Source: Candidatus Obscuribacterales bacterium
Lineage (GTDB): Bacteria > Cyanobacteriota > Vampirovibrionia > Obscuribacterales > Obscuribacteraceae
Direction of reading: 5' to 3'
Assembly: GCA_031292355.1 (NCBI GenBank)
Contig: JARLHI010000004.1
Coordinates: 1-64,000 of the forward strand
DNA: 64,000 nucleotides
Each line of letters opens with the position of its first letter. The first letter of the stretch is position 1. The notes under the pieces are model-generated. The model was not told the DNA's origin. It searched no databases and saw nothing but the letters and a program-made list of their open reading frames with translations. Below are positions 45,153-55,407 of this stretch, piece by piece. Made by a program: the position numbers and the translations under genes.

Positions 45153-45186
45153 GTTCAAAGCGCCCTGCCTGGTAAATTAGTATCTT

Positions 45187-45672
45187 TTACTTTTTCGCGA
45201 GAACTTCATCGATACAGGCAATGAAACTGCGCTTGAAATTGACAAGAATGCGCTCAATTTGCTCTTTCGAGACCTCGCACACAGCGTTACCCATACCCAT
45301 GCCCATATAAATATTCAGTTCGGGTAATTCTACATAAGTAATTTGACCGGGCATATTGGCTGAATCTTCCAACCAGGCGACAGGCGCTGCCAGAAAAAAC
45401 TCTTTGCGCTGACCAATAGCGTGCGCGACAGGTGCTACGTTACCCTGACTATCCATGACTCGCAGTGAACCCTGCACAACTCGATAAGGAGGAAATTCGT
45501 TGGAGGGATTTTTGTAAAAATCCAAAGCATTAGGGTAGCCCTGCAGTTCATTAGCCAGCCAGTTCAGCCTTGCATCTCCCACCTTACCGCGGAAACTAGG
45601 CAAGGCGCGCCCCAGAGCTTCGCCCAGCAGGATTTGATTAGCCAGCAATTTAGTTTTCAGCTCTGTAAGCAC
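45187..45672 (-). CDS. AbiTii-domain-like protein
   Basis: About 161 aa. The start is uncertain: GTG 45672 with a GGGGG-type purine run, or TTG 45699; I use the GTG. The N-terminal half shows the AbiTii-type phrase: a helix (LLANQILLGEALGRAL), then WLANELQGYP and PPYRVVQGSL, as in the family line W..EL.GYP...PPYR.. The C-terminal half is less conserved. AbiTii is a domain linked to abortive phage infection; here it is alone, without an obvious toxin partner. Family call moderate. Confidence 0.55.
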   Translation of the reverse strand: MLTELKTKLLANQILLGEALGRALPSFRGKVGDARLNWLANELQGYPNALDFYKNPSNEFPPYRVVQGSLRVMDSQGNVAPVAHAIGQRKEFFLAAPVAWLEDSANMPGQITYVELPELNIYMGMGMGNAVCEVSKEQIERILVNFKRSFIACIDEVLAKK

Positions 45673-45952
45673 AAGTACCCCCGCATGTGAATTGTTCAAT
45701 TTGCATCGATAGCATCGAAAAGATCTCAGACCGTATATTATGCCCGCTTAACTCTCTAAGTGCTATCGGTTCTAGCAACAATACGTGCAAAGTTTTGCGA
45801 GTTTTGTGCTGGTTCTGGAGTCGGATCAAAGGGCGCGTCTGGCATAATCTGGAGCAGAAAGACTGCTTGCAGCTAATAAATGCTTCAGTTTCATCAAGAA
45901 AGCGCTTTCTCAATTGACGAACAAGCGCCATTTGTGGAAAGCTTAAGTCCCG

Positions 45953-47005
45953 ATGACAACCTATCAAAGTACAAGTCCAGCATCCAATCACCACGCTTCT
46001 GAGCCTGGTGATGCGGCGTCATTAGCCAATATTCTGGCGCCAGTGGCTCCCGAAATAGCTCTGGTCGAAGAATACCTTGTCACCAATTTGATTGATGACA
46101 CTGTTTTCATCGGTGAATTGCTTGCACAGATTTTTCAAGCGGGCGGCAAAAGAATCCGACCGGCTATTACTTTGCTGTGTTCCAAAGCAACCGCAAAAGA
46201 TAAAGATAGCGAACTGAGCAGATTGCATATCATTCTGGCCGTTTTAACAGAGTTAATTCACACAGCCAGTCTGGTTCACGATGATGTGATCGACAAAGCG
46301 ACGTTGAGACGCGGTCAAGAGACTATCAACAAAAAGTGGAACGAGCGACTGGCAGTGCTCATGGGCGATTTGCTTTTCGCCCAGGCATCGGTTTGCCTGT
46401 CTCGTATCATGAATCCTGTTGTAGTTGGCATTTACGGACAAGTACTGGGTGATTTGTGCTCAGGCGAAATTCGCCAAATGCAGCAACAATTTTCGACCAG
46501 TATTAATTTTGACTCTTACATTCGCAAATCGATTGGCAAGACTGCCTCATTGTTTGCAGCCGGCAGCCACAGTGGCGCTATTTTGAACGGCTCAAACGAT
46601 GAAGTCGTAGAATCACTTAAACAATATGGCTTGAATCTCGGTCTGTGTTTTCAAATTGTAGACGATTTACTCGATGTTTCTGGCACGTCCTTTGAGCTGG
46701 GCAAACAAGCAGGCAGTGACCTGTCTGGTGGTGTGATTACAGCACCTGCTCTCTTTGTTTTAGAAAGAGGAGACGCTGCGGCGAAGAGGCTCGAAACATT
46801 GATTAAAACGCGTGCTGTAAGCACTGCTGAAGGAACGCTAGAAGCGCTCACATTGATCAAAGAAAACGGTGGAATTGAAAAAACCCAAGACCTCTGCCGT
46901 CATTACGCCAATTTAGGAAAAGATTGCCTGCTCGTTCTGCCCCAATCCGATTGCAAAGATTCGCTCGAATCTCTCATTGATTATGTCGTCACGCGCAAAA
47001 AATAG
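45953..47005 (+). CDS. Trans-prenyl diphosphate synthase (polyprenyl synthetase)
   Basis: 350 aa. First Asp-rich motif HDDVID(KATLRRG) and second QIVDDLLDVSG, with GGKRIRP upstream and KTASLF between them. Condenses isopentenyl diphosphate onto allylic diphosphates. Residues HTASLVHDDV five and four positions before the first motif are small, which usually permits long chains, so a quinone side-chain synthase (solanesyl/heptaprenyl) is likely. It heads the operon with the Met8-like and cytochrome c maturation genes. Confidence 0.9.
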   Translation: MTTYQSTSPASNHHASEPGDAASLANILAPVAPEIALVEEYLVTNLIDDTVFIGELLAQIFQAGGKRIRPAITLLCSKATAKDKDSELSRLHIILAVLTELIHTASLVHDDVIDKATLRRGQETINKKWNERLAVLMGDLLFAQASVCLSRIMNPVVVGIYGQVLGDLCSGEIRQMQQQFSTSINFDSYIRKSIGKTASLFAAGSHSGAILNGSNDEVVESLKQYGLNLGLCFQIVDDLLDVSGTSFELGKQAGSDLSGGVITAPALFVLERGDAAAKRLETLIKTRAVSTAEGTLEALTLIKENGGIEKTQDLCRHYANLGKDCLLVLPQSDCKDSLESLIDYVVTRKK

Positions 47006-47022
47006 CACTGGGTCACCAAGTC

Positions 47023-47751
47023 ATGGACGCAAAACACACAGCTAAGCATACTGAAAGCTTCTTTTTTCCGATTTCCATTGATTTGAGCAGCCAAAGTTTG
47101 CTGGTTGTTGGCGGCGGTCGCCAGGCTTATCTAGAGTCTTTAAAAGTGCTCGAATATGGCGCGCACATTGACGTTGTTGCATCACATATGGTGGCAGAGT
47201 TTTCGTCTCTAAAAGAAATACACGGCGCTCGCGTCAATTTGATTCGCGAAAAATTCGGCCCCGATGCCATCGCTCGAGCAAAGCAAAAGAAATACAGTTT
47301 GATCTATGCGCTATCTTATGCTGATGAAGAAAACCAGGCGGCTATCGAGATGGGCAAAGAAACGTCAGCCTTGGTTTACGCCTGTGACCACTTAAATGCA
47401 TCGACATTTGTGCCGCCGACAAGCATCAAGCGTGGACACCTCAAATTATCTGCTTCATCAGATGGCTTATCTCCTTTGCTTGAAGAAGCTCTCGTGCAGC
47501 GAATAGAAGCACATTTGATTTCTGACATCGACAAATATGTGCTGTTTTTGAGCAATCTCAAAGAGAGAATGGATGCTCTTAAATGCTCTGTTGAGCCCAG
47601 TCGCGCCAATAAAACAGCACGCGAGTTAGCATCCACTGAAGAAATTCTCTTTGCCCTCAAGCGCTTGAATTTCGACGAAGCTTTAAGCGTTACTGATGCG
47701 ATCATTGCGGAAGCGGTTGCAAATTCAAGCGTCAAAGAAGGACAAACTTGA
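47023..47751 (+). CDS. Precorrin-2 dehydrogenase/sirohydrochlorin ferrochelatase-like protein (Met8/CysG-N type)
   Basis: 242 aa. N-terminal NAD-binding segment SLLVVGGGRQAYLESLKVLEYGAHIDVVA, then RGHLKLSASSDGLSPLL, where family members have the KxxLxIAISTxGxSP motif. It oxidises precorrin-2 and may insert iron for sirohaem. It is not fused to a methyltransferase. Such genes are known near ccsA/ccsB and haem genes in several phyla. ATG 47023 has weak SD; the stop overlaps the next start by one base (TGATG). Confidence 0.85.
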   Translation: MDAKHTAKHTESFFFPISIDLSSQSLLVVGGGRQAYLESLKVLEYGAHIDVVASHMVAEFSSLKEIHGARVNLIREKFGPDAIARAKQKKYSLIYALSYADEENQAAIEMGKETSALVYACDHLNASTFVPPTSIKRGHLKLSASSDGLSPLLEEALVQRIEAHLISDIDKYVLFLSNLKERMDALKCSVEPSRANKTARELASTEEILFALKRLNFDEALSVTDAIIAEAVANSSVKEGQT

Positions 47752-49196
47752 TGAGCATCAACGTGGGCAACACCGTGAACGGCAATGATCTCGCAAAAAA
47801 AATCGTCCAGTTTTTCAATTCGGTAAAACTCGCGGTCGTTCTTTTAACGCTATCGGCTCTGACTGTGCTGATTGGCGCATGGTGCCCACAAGAATCAACC
47901 GTTGGTCAGGACAAAATCATTCAACAGTTCGGCGTGGAAACAGCCACCAATTTAATGAAGTGGGGCATCACCGATATTTTTCACACCCCTTACTTTCTCA
48001 TTCTCATTGCTTTTTTGTCCGTCAATTTGACGGTGGCCAGTTTTCAACGAGTATTTCCACGTCTGAAACTTCTAAAAGGACCATTGAAATTCTTAGAGAC
48101 CACTGCTGTTTCAAAATTGCCCACTCGTCAAAGCGCCGCGCTCAGTGGCAATGTGGACGATATTTTCAACAACCTCACTCATAAACTAAATCGCGCTGGC
48201 TACAAGGTCGAACGCAAAGATACTCGACTGAGCGCAGAATCCGGACGCTGGTCACGTCTTGCTGCAACGATGACACATATAGGTTTACTGTCGCTGTTGC
48301 TTGGCGTATCAATTACATCGTGGACAGGTTTTTCTGGTTTTAAGCCGGTCAAATTAGGTGACTCTCTCGCTTTTGCCGATTCTGAGCACTCCAAATTGTG
48401 GATTGGAAAGTTGCCGCAATGGAAAGTAAGGGTCGATGCGACAAAACGCGAAGACTATCCCACCGGCGAAGCGAAACAGTGGTACAGCACACTGAGCGTC
48501 GTCGATCCATCCGGCAAAGTTCTAAGTACCAAAGAAATTTCGGTAAACGACCCATTGACCTGGGAAAACGTTGATGTTTACCAAAGCAGCTGGGGACTGG
48601 ATCAAGTCCTCGTCTCATTCAATGGACGCGAAAAAGCACTGGACCTGCGTCCGATGGGACAACGTTACGCCGCGTTTTTGCCGCTTGATGGCACCACGAT
48701 TTTGATTTTTTCTATTAAAGAACAAGACAAACCACTGCGCTTGTTTGCCAAACGCCCCGAGTGGACCAGTCCCAAGTTGCTCACACAGATTCCGGTGGGC
48801 GGTTCAGTAGATCTAGGATCAGTCACACTCAAATACATCAAGCCATTGCCTGTGACAGGACTGCAATACAAATGCGATCCGGGCTTACCGATTACATATG
48901 TGGCCTTCGGTTTCATCATGCTTGGCGTACTGCTTGCGGCATTTCCCCATCGTTATATCTGGGTGGCAGCGCAAAAAGACGACATCGATAAAGGCGGTAT
49001 CCTTGTTCATATTGGCGGCTCTTCAAATAAAGCCAAAGTGGGATTTGAGCGATTTTTAGAGAAAACTATGCTTTCTCTCAAGAATGAAATTGGCGAACCT
49101 GCAAAGATAGTGCCTTCAGTAGATCAAATCGAAACGAAAATTGAAAAAAATCCAGAATTAACCGCTTCAGGAACCAAGGTCACAAACAATGTCTGA
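47751..49196 (+). CDS. ccsB: Cytochrome c biogenesis protein CcsB/ResB
   Basis: 481 aa. N-terminal TM helices (about 22-45 and 75-95), TM3 near 165-190, a long extracytoplasmic domain (about 195-385; YQSSWGLDQVLV), and a final TM near 390-410. VKLAVVLLTLSALTVLIGAWCPQES is the standard ResB start (split here: VKLAVVLLTL, then IGAWCPQE). With CcsA it delivers haem to apocytochrome c (system II). The start overlaps the upstream stop by one base, and its 3' end overlaps ccsA by eight. Confidence 0.93.
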   Translation: MSINVGNTVNGNDLAKKIVQFFNSVKLAVVLLTLSALTVLIGAWCPQESTVGQDKIIQQFGVETATNLMKWGITDIFHTPYFLILIAFLSVNLTVASFQRVFPRLKLLKGPLKFLETTAVSKLPTRQSAALSGNVDDIFNNLTHKLNRAGYKVERKDTRLSAESGRWSRLAATMTHIGLLSLLLGVSITSWTGFSGFKPVKLGDSLAFADSEHSKLWIGKLPQWKVRVDATKREDYPTGEAKQWYSTLSVVDPSGKVLSTKEISVNDPLTWENVDVYQSSWGLDQVLVSFNGREKALDLRPMGQRYAAFLPLDGTTILIFSIKEQDKPLRLFAKRPEWTSPKLLTQIPVGGSVDLGSVTLKYIKPLPVTGLQYKCDPGLPITYVAFGFIMLGVLLAAFPHRYIWVAAQKDDIDKGGILVHIGGSSNKAKVGFERFLEKTMLSLKNEIGEPAKIVPSVDQIETKIEKNPELTASGTKVTNNV

Positions 49197-50205
49197 TTTT
49201 CAATTAGCACTGACAAATACAGCTGGATTGTCTTCGGTGGCTTCTTTCTGGGTGTTTGTCGCATCCAACGGCATGAAAGAGTGGAAAGAACGCAGTCTCA
49301 AATTCGCCTCAACCATCGTGCTTGTCGGTTTTATTGCTCTGACTGCCGCAATCATCGCCAGAGGCGTCGAAGCTCAGCGCTTCCCCCTTTCCAATTTGTA
49401 TGAATCGCTGCTCTGGTTTGCCTGGGCCACTATGGGTGGTTATCTTTTTCTGGCAAAGTCCTATGGCATTCGTCAATTAGGCTGGCTAGCCAGCCTCACC
49501 GCAGCGACTATGTTCTTGTACGGTAGCTGGTTGCCTGCCAAACAACACGAAATCACCCCGCTAGTCCCTGCCCTCGTCAGTTACTGGCGTCAAATCCATG
49601 TGCCACCACTAATTGTCTCTTACGCCATGTTTTTTCTAGGCGGACTTTCAGGCATGTTGCAACTTTGGCATTCTGGACGTAGAGCAAGCCTTGCAGCTAC
49701 CGCTGTGACCTTGCTTTTGACTAGCACGGCCATTGGTCTTGGCACTTTCACAACAGTCAGCACTCAGTGGCTGCAATTACTTTTTGTCGGCGGCAGCCTC
49801 GTTGGCATGGGTTTCGCCTGGAAGTTTCTTGATCGCAAAACGCAGAGCGAAAACTCGACCATTGCCGCTTCACAGACCAGTCAGGCGAATACTTTTGACG
49901 ACGTCAGCTACCGTTGCATCGCCATCGGCTTTCCACTTTTGACTATTGGTATCATCACCGGCGGTTTGTGGGCTAATCATGCCTGGGGAACATACTGGTC
50001 ATGGGATCCTAAAGAATCAATGGCTCTTGTGACGTGGCTGAGCTATGCCGCATACATCCACCTGCGCGTACATCGCGAGTTATCTGCCGAAAAGCTTTCA
50101 CTGGTGGCAGTAGCTGGGCTACTTCTGACTTTGCTTACTTATTTAGGCTTCAATTCTCTAGGGTTTGGCGGATTACATAGCTACGGCAGCATCAAAGATC
50201 AATAG
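49189..50205 (+). CDS. ccsA: Cytochrome c biogenesis protein CcsA
   Basis: 338 aa, about eight TM helices. The haem-handling WWD domain is present as WANHAWGTYWSWDPKE with flanking histidine in HLRVHRE; another conserved segment is RFPLSNLYESLLWFAW. Partner of CcsB in system II maturation. Translationally coupled to ccsB. Confidence 0.94.
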   Translation: MSDFQLALTNTAGLSSVASFWVFVASNGMKEWKERSLKFASTIVLVGFIALTAAIIARGVEAQRFPLSNLYESLLWFAWATMGGYLFLAKSYGIRQLGWLASLTAATMFLYGSWLPAKQHEITPLVPALVSYWRQIHVPPLIVSYAMFFLGGLSGMLQLWHSGRRASLAATAVTLLLTSTAIGLGTFTTVSTQWLQLLFVGGSLVGMGFAWKFLDRKTQSENSTIAASQTSQANTFDDVSYRCIAIGFPLLTIGIITGGLWANHAWGTYWSWDPKESMALVTWLSYAAYIHLRVHRELSAEKLSLVAVAGLLLTLLTYLGFNSLGFGGLHSYGSIKDQ

Positions 50206-50486
50206 CAATTCCATTGCAATTTACCAGCAATTCAAGTCCCCAAAAGCCCGTCACAGCCTTCATACCTGGGGTAAACCCTGGAGTCTTCTGGCATAGGAAC
50301 ATCTATTTTCCCCCGGCGTCTTTAGAACTGTGGGGACTGGGATTTTTTGCTGATTTTTAAAATCACAGAACAAGTAAGAGCAAAGACCTCAGTAATGCCA
50401 ATAACCACACAAGCGGCTGCAGGGAAGCGGTCGGCCGTTTGGTGTGTAGTGAGGAACCTCCCAAGGTGGCAAGGGGCGACAGGAAA

Positions 50487-51500
50487 ATGGAAAGAAAATA
50501 TTCTCTACCTGCTGATGAACTCAATATCGATGACCTTATGCCCGGTCTGAGCTTTAGCTATGGCGGAGAAGAGCTCGATGCCTCAGCAATGGAAGACTCT
50601 GAGTCGAGCGACTCATCTGAAGGCAGTTCAGAAAGAATCAGAACTTTAAAATCAAAAATGCGCGGAGCAACCAGCGAAGACCCCGTTCAACTTTATTTGC
50701 GTTCAATTGGACGAATCAAATTATTGTCTGCCGTCGAAGAAATCGAACTAGCAAGAAGAATCGTCAAGGGCGACATGCTCGCAAAAAAACGACTGGTGCA
50801 ATGCAATCTTCGCCTGGTCGTAAGCGTTGCGAAAAAATACCAGGGCCGCGGTTTGCCCTTTCTTGATTTGATTCAAGAAGGAAACGTCGGACTAATTCGC
50901 GCTGCCGAAAAATTCGACGCCGAACGCGGTTACAAATTTTCGACTTATGCCACGTGGTGGATTCGTCAGGGCATCACGAGGGCGCTGGCGGATAAATCCC
51001 GCACGATTCGTGTGCCCGTGCACATGGTCGAAACGATCAACAATTTGCGCAAAGTGACAAGACAGATGTCGCAAGAACTTGGGCGCCGACCAACTATGGA
51101 AGAGCTGTCTAAAGGGATGGGCGTTTCAGTTGTGAAGGTCAAGGAAATTCTGGCCGCCAATCGACTGCCATTGTCTCTCGACACTCCTTTTGGAGAAGAA
51201 GACGATAATTCGCTAGCCGAGCTGGTTGAAGATGAAAACTCAACTAGGCCAGAGGATTCAACAGAAGCTGCGCTGATGGCCGCCGACATCAAGAGTATTC
51301 TCAACACTTTGACACCACGCGAACGCGATGTGCTTGTGCTCCGATTCGGACTCAACGATGGTAAGCAACGTACGCTCGAACAAGTGGGAAAAATGGTCGG
51401 AATCACTCGCGAGAGAACAAGACAAATTGAGTTGAAAGCTCTACGCGCTCTGAGACAATCAAAAACCACACTGAGATTGAAAGACTATCTCAGTAACTAA
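50487..51500 (+). CDS. RNA polymerase sigma-70 factor, SigA/RpoD-like
   Basis: 337 aa from ATG 50487 (AGGA just upstream; longer starts exist). Region 1.2 [17 protein letters not shown], region 2 ([37 protein letters not shown]), region 3 ([12 protein letters not shown]) and region 4 ([34 protein letters not shown]) are intact. It is either the principal sigma factor or a group 2 paralogue; the short acidic N-terminus fits cyanobacterial SigA-like proteins. Confidence 0.9.
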   Translation: MERKYSLPADELNIDDLMPGLSFSYGGEELDASAMEDSESSDSSEGSSERIRTLKSKMRGATSEDPVQLYLRSIGRIKLLSAVEEIELARRIVKGDMLAKKRLVQCNLRLVVSVAKKYQGRGLPFLDLIQEGNVGLIRAAEKFDAERGYKFSTYATWWIRQGITRALADKSRTIRVPVHMVETINNLRKVTRQMSQELGRRPTMEELSKGMGVSVVKVKEILAANRLPLSLDTPFGEEDDNSLAELVEDENSTRPEDSTEAALMAADIKSILNTLTPRERDVLVLRFGLNDGKQRTLEQVGKMVGITRERTRQIELKALRALRQSKTTLRLKDYLSN

Positions 51501-51537
51501 AGGATTGCGAAGACCCATTGCGTAGAAACCTACAATA

Positions 51538-51975
51538 TCAGACGCGAATTTCTTGAATGACTCCGTCTTTCACGAGAATTTCACCGCCTTCCAGTCTCTG
51601 GAAGATGTTTTCGCCCAATCTCACTTCAACTGGATTTTCCACGGTGAATTGGGTGATTACGCTGCCAATTGGTAATTCTGTAAGAGCCTGCACCTGTCCT
51701 TGCATCTCTTCCTTCATCTGATTCAAGCGGGCTTTTTCAGTTTCAACCTGGCCCCGCACTGAATCCATCTGCGCTCTTACATCAGGCGTCAGATTGCCAG
51801 CAGAACGCTTTTCGAGGTCCGATATGGCTCGTTTGCCCTTGAACTCAAGTTGCTGCAATTCAGCATCGATTTGCTGCAAATTTCTTTGAATTTCAGCGCC
51901 AACCTGGCTCTTGAAGTTCTCGGTGACGATCGCCCGAACTGCAATTTGCCTAATTAGCTGAATGGACTCTGCCAT
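51538..51975 (-). CDS. YlqD-like coiled-coil protein
   Basis: 145 aa. The N-terminus (LIRQIAVRAIVTENFK), a long central coiled coil (about 25-95), and a C-terminal beta segment (VRLGENIFQRLEGGEILVKDG) match the YlqD family, found in Firmicutes and Cyanobacteria with unknown function. Convergent with the sigma factor. Confidence 0.8.
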   Translation of the reverse strand: MAESIQLIRQIAVRAIVTENFKSQVGAEIQRNLQQIDAELQQLEFKGKRAISDLEKRSAGNLTPDVRAQMDSVRGQVETEKARLNQMKEEMQGQVQALTELPIGSVITQFTVENPVEVRLGENIFQRLEGGEILVKDGVIQEIRV

Positions 51976-52146
51976 CGAAACCTCTCTTTGCTACGCTGAA
52001 TTCGACACAAGTTTAGCATCCCTGTCTCCTTGCGGAAATGGAACGGGCAGCTATGTACCAGAAATGCTTTCCTTGACATCTAGCATTGGTTTTCACCGAC
52101 GCCACCATATATGGTACTGGCTCTTGCAAAAAAATGCTTTCAAGAG

Positions 52147-53730
52147 TTAGCGTCTTTCGGAAATAGATTTGCCCTGAGTAAAAAGCAACAAATAATCGCG
52201 ACCACCAGCTTTAGAGTCTGTGCCACTCATATTGAATCCACCAAATGGATGTACACCCACTAAAGCGCCGGTGCACTTACGATTCAAATACAAGTTACCA
52301 ACGAAGAATTCACGGCGAGCCTGCTCGATGTGCTCTCTATTTTTCGAGTAAGCGGCACCGGTCAAACCAAATTCTGTGTTATTGGCGATTTCGAGAGCAT
52401 CTTTCCAATCTTTTGCTTTGATTACAGCAAGAACAGGTCCAAAAATTTCTTCTTGAGCAATGCGAGCCGTTGGGCTAACGCCCTCAATGACTGTTGGTTC
52501 GATAAAGAAACCAGCACCATCCTTGGTGTCGTAATTTCCACCTGCAACGCATTTTCCTTCTGTCTTGCCAATTTCAATGTATTCGCAGATCGATTTAAAT
52601 GCAGATTTAGAAGCCACAGGTCCCATGTAATTGGCTTTGTCTTCGACATTGCCCATGGTCAATTTTTTAGTTTCTTCGACAATTTTTGCAAGCAGTTTGT
52701 CGTAGATTTTTTCATGAATAATAACGCGTGAGCATGCAGAACATTTTTGTCCAGAAAAGCCGAAAGCAGCAGCAACGACGTCTTTAGCAGTCGAATCAAT
52801 ATCAGCACTATCATCGACGATGATTGAGTCCTTGCCACCCATTTCAGCAACAACACGTTTAATCCACAGCTGTCCTTTCTGCGGTTTTGCAGCAAGCTCG
52901 TTTATGCGTAAGCCAACTTCCTTGGAACCAGTGAAGGCGATGAAGCGGGTTTTAGGATGCATAATCAAAAAGTCGCCAACAGATGCGCCGGGACCAGGCA
53001 AAAAGTTGACGACGCCATGTGGCAATCCGACTTCCTCAAGGATAGCGAAAAATGCTTGAGCGATGCTTGGCGTGTCACTCGATGGTTTCAAAATCACTGT
53101 GTTGCCGGAAACAAGCGCTGCTGTCGTCATTCCAACGAGAATAGCTAGCGGGAAATTCCATGGTGGAATTACAACACCCACACCCAGCGGAATGTACTGC
53201 AGTTCATTTTCTTCGCCAGGATATGGGACCAATGGTTGCGGCTGGCTCAAGCGGATCATTTCGCGGCCATAGAATTCGCAAAAATCAATTGCTTCTGCAA
53301 CATCGCCATCGGCTTCAGCCCAACTCTTACCGATTTCGCAAATCATCAGTGCCGCTAGTTCCATCTTGCGAGCGCGCATGATGGCTGCGGCTTTAAACAA
53401 ATAGCTAGCGCGCTCAGCAGGAGCCACGTACTTCCAGGTTTCAAATGTCTTCAATGCAGTCTGCATCGCTTTTTCAGCGTGCTCGGTCGTCGCCTTGTGA
53501 AATTTACCAATCACTTCCGACGGATTAGCAGGATTGGTCGAAACGAGAAAATCGTTGGTCTCAATGCGCTCGCCACCGATGACGAGCGGAAAACTCTTGC
53601 CCAAATTCTTCCGTACAGTGGCAAGACCGTCTCTCATCGCCTTTTCGTTTTGCGCTACGGCGAAATCAGTAAACGGCTCATTGCGGAACTCTGTCATCAC
53701 GGCGTTCCTCTCAACAACAGTATTTCCCAT
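52147..53730 (-). CDS. rocA: 1-pyrroline-5-carboxylate dehydrogenase (aldehyde dehydrogenase family)
   Basis: 527 aa. Aldehyde dehydrogenase fold with catalytic Glu in VAEMGGKDS, catalytic Cys in SGQKCSACSR, NAD-binding GSKEVG, IPPWNFPLAILVGM and the tail FGGFNMSGTDSKAGG. The last motif and the length point to P5C dehydrogenase of the RocA/PutA type, which oxidises glutamate semialdehyde to glutamate in proline use. No proline dehydrogenase is adjacent. ATG 53730 has GAGGAGAAAA upstream. Confidence 0.9.
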   Translation of the reverse strand: MGNTVVERNAVMTEFRNEPFTDFAVAQNEKAMRDGLATVRKNLGKSFPLVIGGERIETNDFLVSTNPANPSEVIGKFHKATTEHAEKAMQTALKTFETWKYVAPAERASYLFKAAAIMRARKMELAALMICEIGKSWAEADGDVAEAIDFCEFYGREMIRLSQPQPLVPYPGEENELQYIPLGVGVVIPPWNFPLAILVGMTTAALVSGNTVILKPSSDTPSIAQAFFAILEEVGLPHGVVNFLPGPGASVGDFLIMHPKTRFIAFTGSKEVGLRINELAAKPQKGQLWIKRVVAEMGGKDSIIVDDSADIDSTAKDVVAAAFGFSGQKCSACSRVIIHEKIYDKLLAKIVEETKKLTMGNVEDKANYMGPVASKSAFKSICEYIEIGKTEGKCVAGGNYDTKDGAGFFIEPTVIEGVSPTARIAQEEIFGPVLAVIKAKDWKDALEIANNTEFGLTGAAYSKNREHIEQARREFFVGNLYLNRKCTGALVGVHPFGGFNMSGTDSKAGGRDYLLLFTQGKSISERR

Positions 53731-54016
53731 AGTTGATTTTTCTCCTCACTGGCAAGCAAAGCTCATTATTTCTCTTAACTGGCAGGCAAAGCCGAATGAT
53801 CACGGTAGCTTTATAAATGAAGCGATTTTGCGGTTGTCAATCAAGCGACTGTCCTGGCGTAGCTGAGCTGATTTGAGCAGATATATACAAAAGGAGCAGC
53901 TCCATGGCTCTGATCGAGGTGATGTTATCTAGACGCACAACGTAATACAATGTCAAATGGCGACGAATGAAAAGACTGCACCTAGACAATAGATAGAAGC
54001 ATAGATAAAACAAGAG

Positions 54017-54832
54017 ATGAAGCAATATTTGGATTTGGTCAAATACGTTCTAGAAAATGGTGAACGACGCGAAGATCGCACTGGCACCGGTACAATTTCT
54101 TGCTTTGGGTTGCAGACAAAATATGATTTGCGCGAAGGTTTTCCGTTGCTGACGACCAAGAAAGTAAAGTTCGACGGAGTCTTGCGCGAATTGTTGTGGT
54201 TTCTCAAAGGGTCTACGAATATCAATGATGACCTCACTCAATACACGCCAATCTGGGACGCATGGGCTGATGAGGAAGGAAATCTAGGACCCATCTACGG
54301 CTATCAGTGGCGCCATTGGGAATCCTTTACTCTAGACGAAAAGACTGGACAGTATCAAAAAGGAAGCGTCGATCAAATTGCAGACGCATTGCGTTTGATC
54401 AAACACAATCCTGATTCGCGAAGAATCATAGTCAATGCCTGGAACGTTGCCGACATTGGCAAAATGGCGTTGCCACCGTGTCACGCAATGTTTCAGTTCT
54501 ACGTTATCAATGGTCGTCTCGATTGTCAGCTTTATCAACGCTCAGCCGATCTGGCCCTTGGTGTTCCGTTCAATATCGCCAGTTATGCTTTGCTCATGAT
54601 CATGTTTGCCAATGAGTGCAAACTAACGCCTGGCATCTTTACGCACACGCTTGGAGACGCACACATTTATCTCAATCACCTAGACGGTTTGCAAAAACAA
54701 TTAACAAGACAACCGGGGAAACTGCCCAGCATCACGATTGCGAACAAACCAATCTTTGACCTTCAATATGAGGATTTCGCCCTCAATGATTACGCTCCTC
54801 AGGGCTTCATCAAATTTCCGGTCGCAGTGTAG
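54017..54832 (+). CDS. thyA: Thymidylate synthase
   Basis: 271 aa. Converts dUMP to dTMP using methylene-THF. [18 protein letters not shown], catalytic Cys in [29 protein letters not shown] and HIYLNHLDG are present. Five bases separate it from folA. This is the ThyA type, not the flavin-dependent ThyX common in cyanobacteria. Confidence 0.97.
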   Translation: MKQYLDLVKYVLENGERREDRTGTGTISCFGLQTKYDLREGFPLLTTKKVKFDGVLRELLWFLKGSTNINDDLTQYTPIWDAWADEEGNLGPIYGYQWRHWESFTLDEKTGQYQKGSVDQIADALRLIKHNPDSRRIIVNAWNVADIGKMALPPCHAMFQFYVINGRLDCQLYQRSADLALGVPFNIASYALLMIMFANECKLTPGIFTHTLGDAHIYLNHLDGLQKQLTRQPGKLPSITIANKPIFDLQYEDFALNDYAPQGFIKFPVAV

Positions 54833-54837
54833 AAAAT

Positions 54838-55407
54838 ATGACCCTGAAGAAATTGGACCTGATTGCAGCCTGCGATCTCAATCGAGGCATCGGCAATAAA
54901 AATGGATTGCCATGGTATCTTCCGTCAGACCTCAAATTTTTTAATAGCAAATCGTCGACGCGCAGTTCCGAGGACGCTCCAGACAATATTGTGATCGTCG
55001 GACGCAAGACCTGGGAATCGTTCAAGCCGAAACAAAGACCTTTGCCCAGACGACGTAACATCGTTATCACACGTCAAGAGATTTCCGAACCAGACGATCA
55101 TTCTTTCAAGGACAGTGACTCTAAAAACAAAGCTGTGTTTGTTCACACGTTACAGGATGCAGTCGATCTGGCCTTTGCTCAAGATGACCGAAGTCACTGC
55201 TTTGTTATAGGTGGAGCAGTGATCTATGAACAAGCATTGCGACATCCCGCCTTCGATCTTCTCTATTTAACCGAGATTGAAGGTAAATTTGAATGCGATG
55301 TTTTCTTCCCACCATTTGAGAACATCTGCTCCTTAATCTCGCAATCTGAGGTTCATGTAGAAAATGGTATTTCCTATCGTTTCAACACATACCAGAAAAA
55401 AAGATAA
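54838..55407 (+). CDS. folA: Dihydrofolate reductase
   Basis: 189 aa, slightly longer than the usual ~160. DLIAACDLNRGIGNKNGLPWYLPSDLKFF, VGRKTWESF, NIVITRQ, FVIGGAVIYEQAL and LYLTEI are present, with an insert of charged residues (about 40-48 and 83-98). It regenerates THF for ThyA. Its last 44 bases overlap the cytochrome c gene in another frame. Confidence 0.95.
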   Translation: MTLKKLDLIAACDLNRGIGNKNGLPWYLPSDLKFFNSKSSTRSSEDAPDNIVIVGRKTWESFKPKQRPLPRRRNIVITRQEISEPDDHSFKDSDSKNKAVFVHTLQDAVDLAFAQDDRSHCFVIGGAVIYEQALRHPAFDLLYLTEIEGKFECDVFFPPFENICSLISQSEVHVENGISYRFNTYQKKR

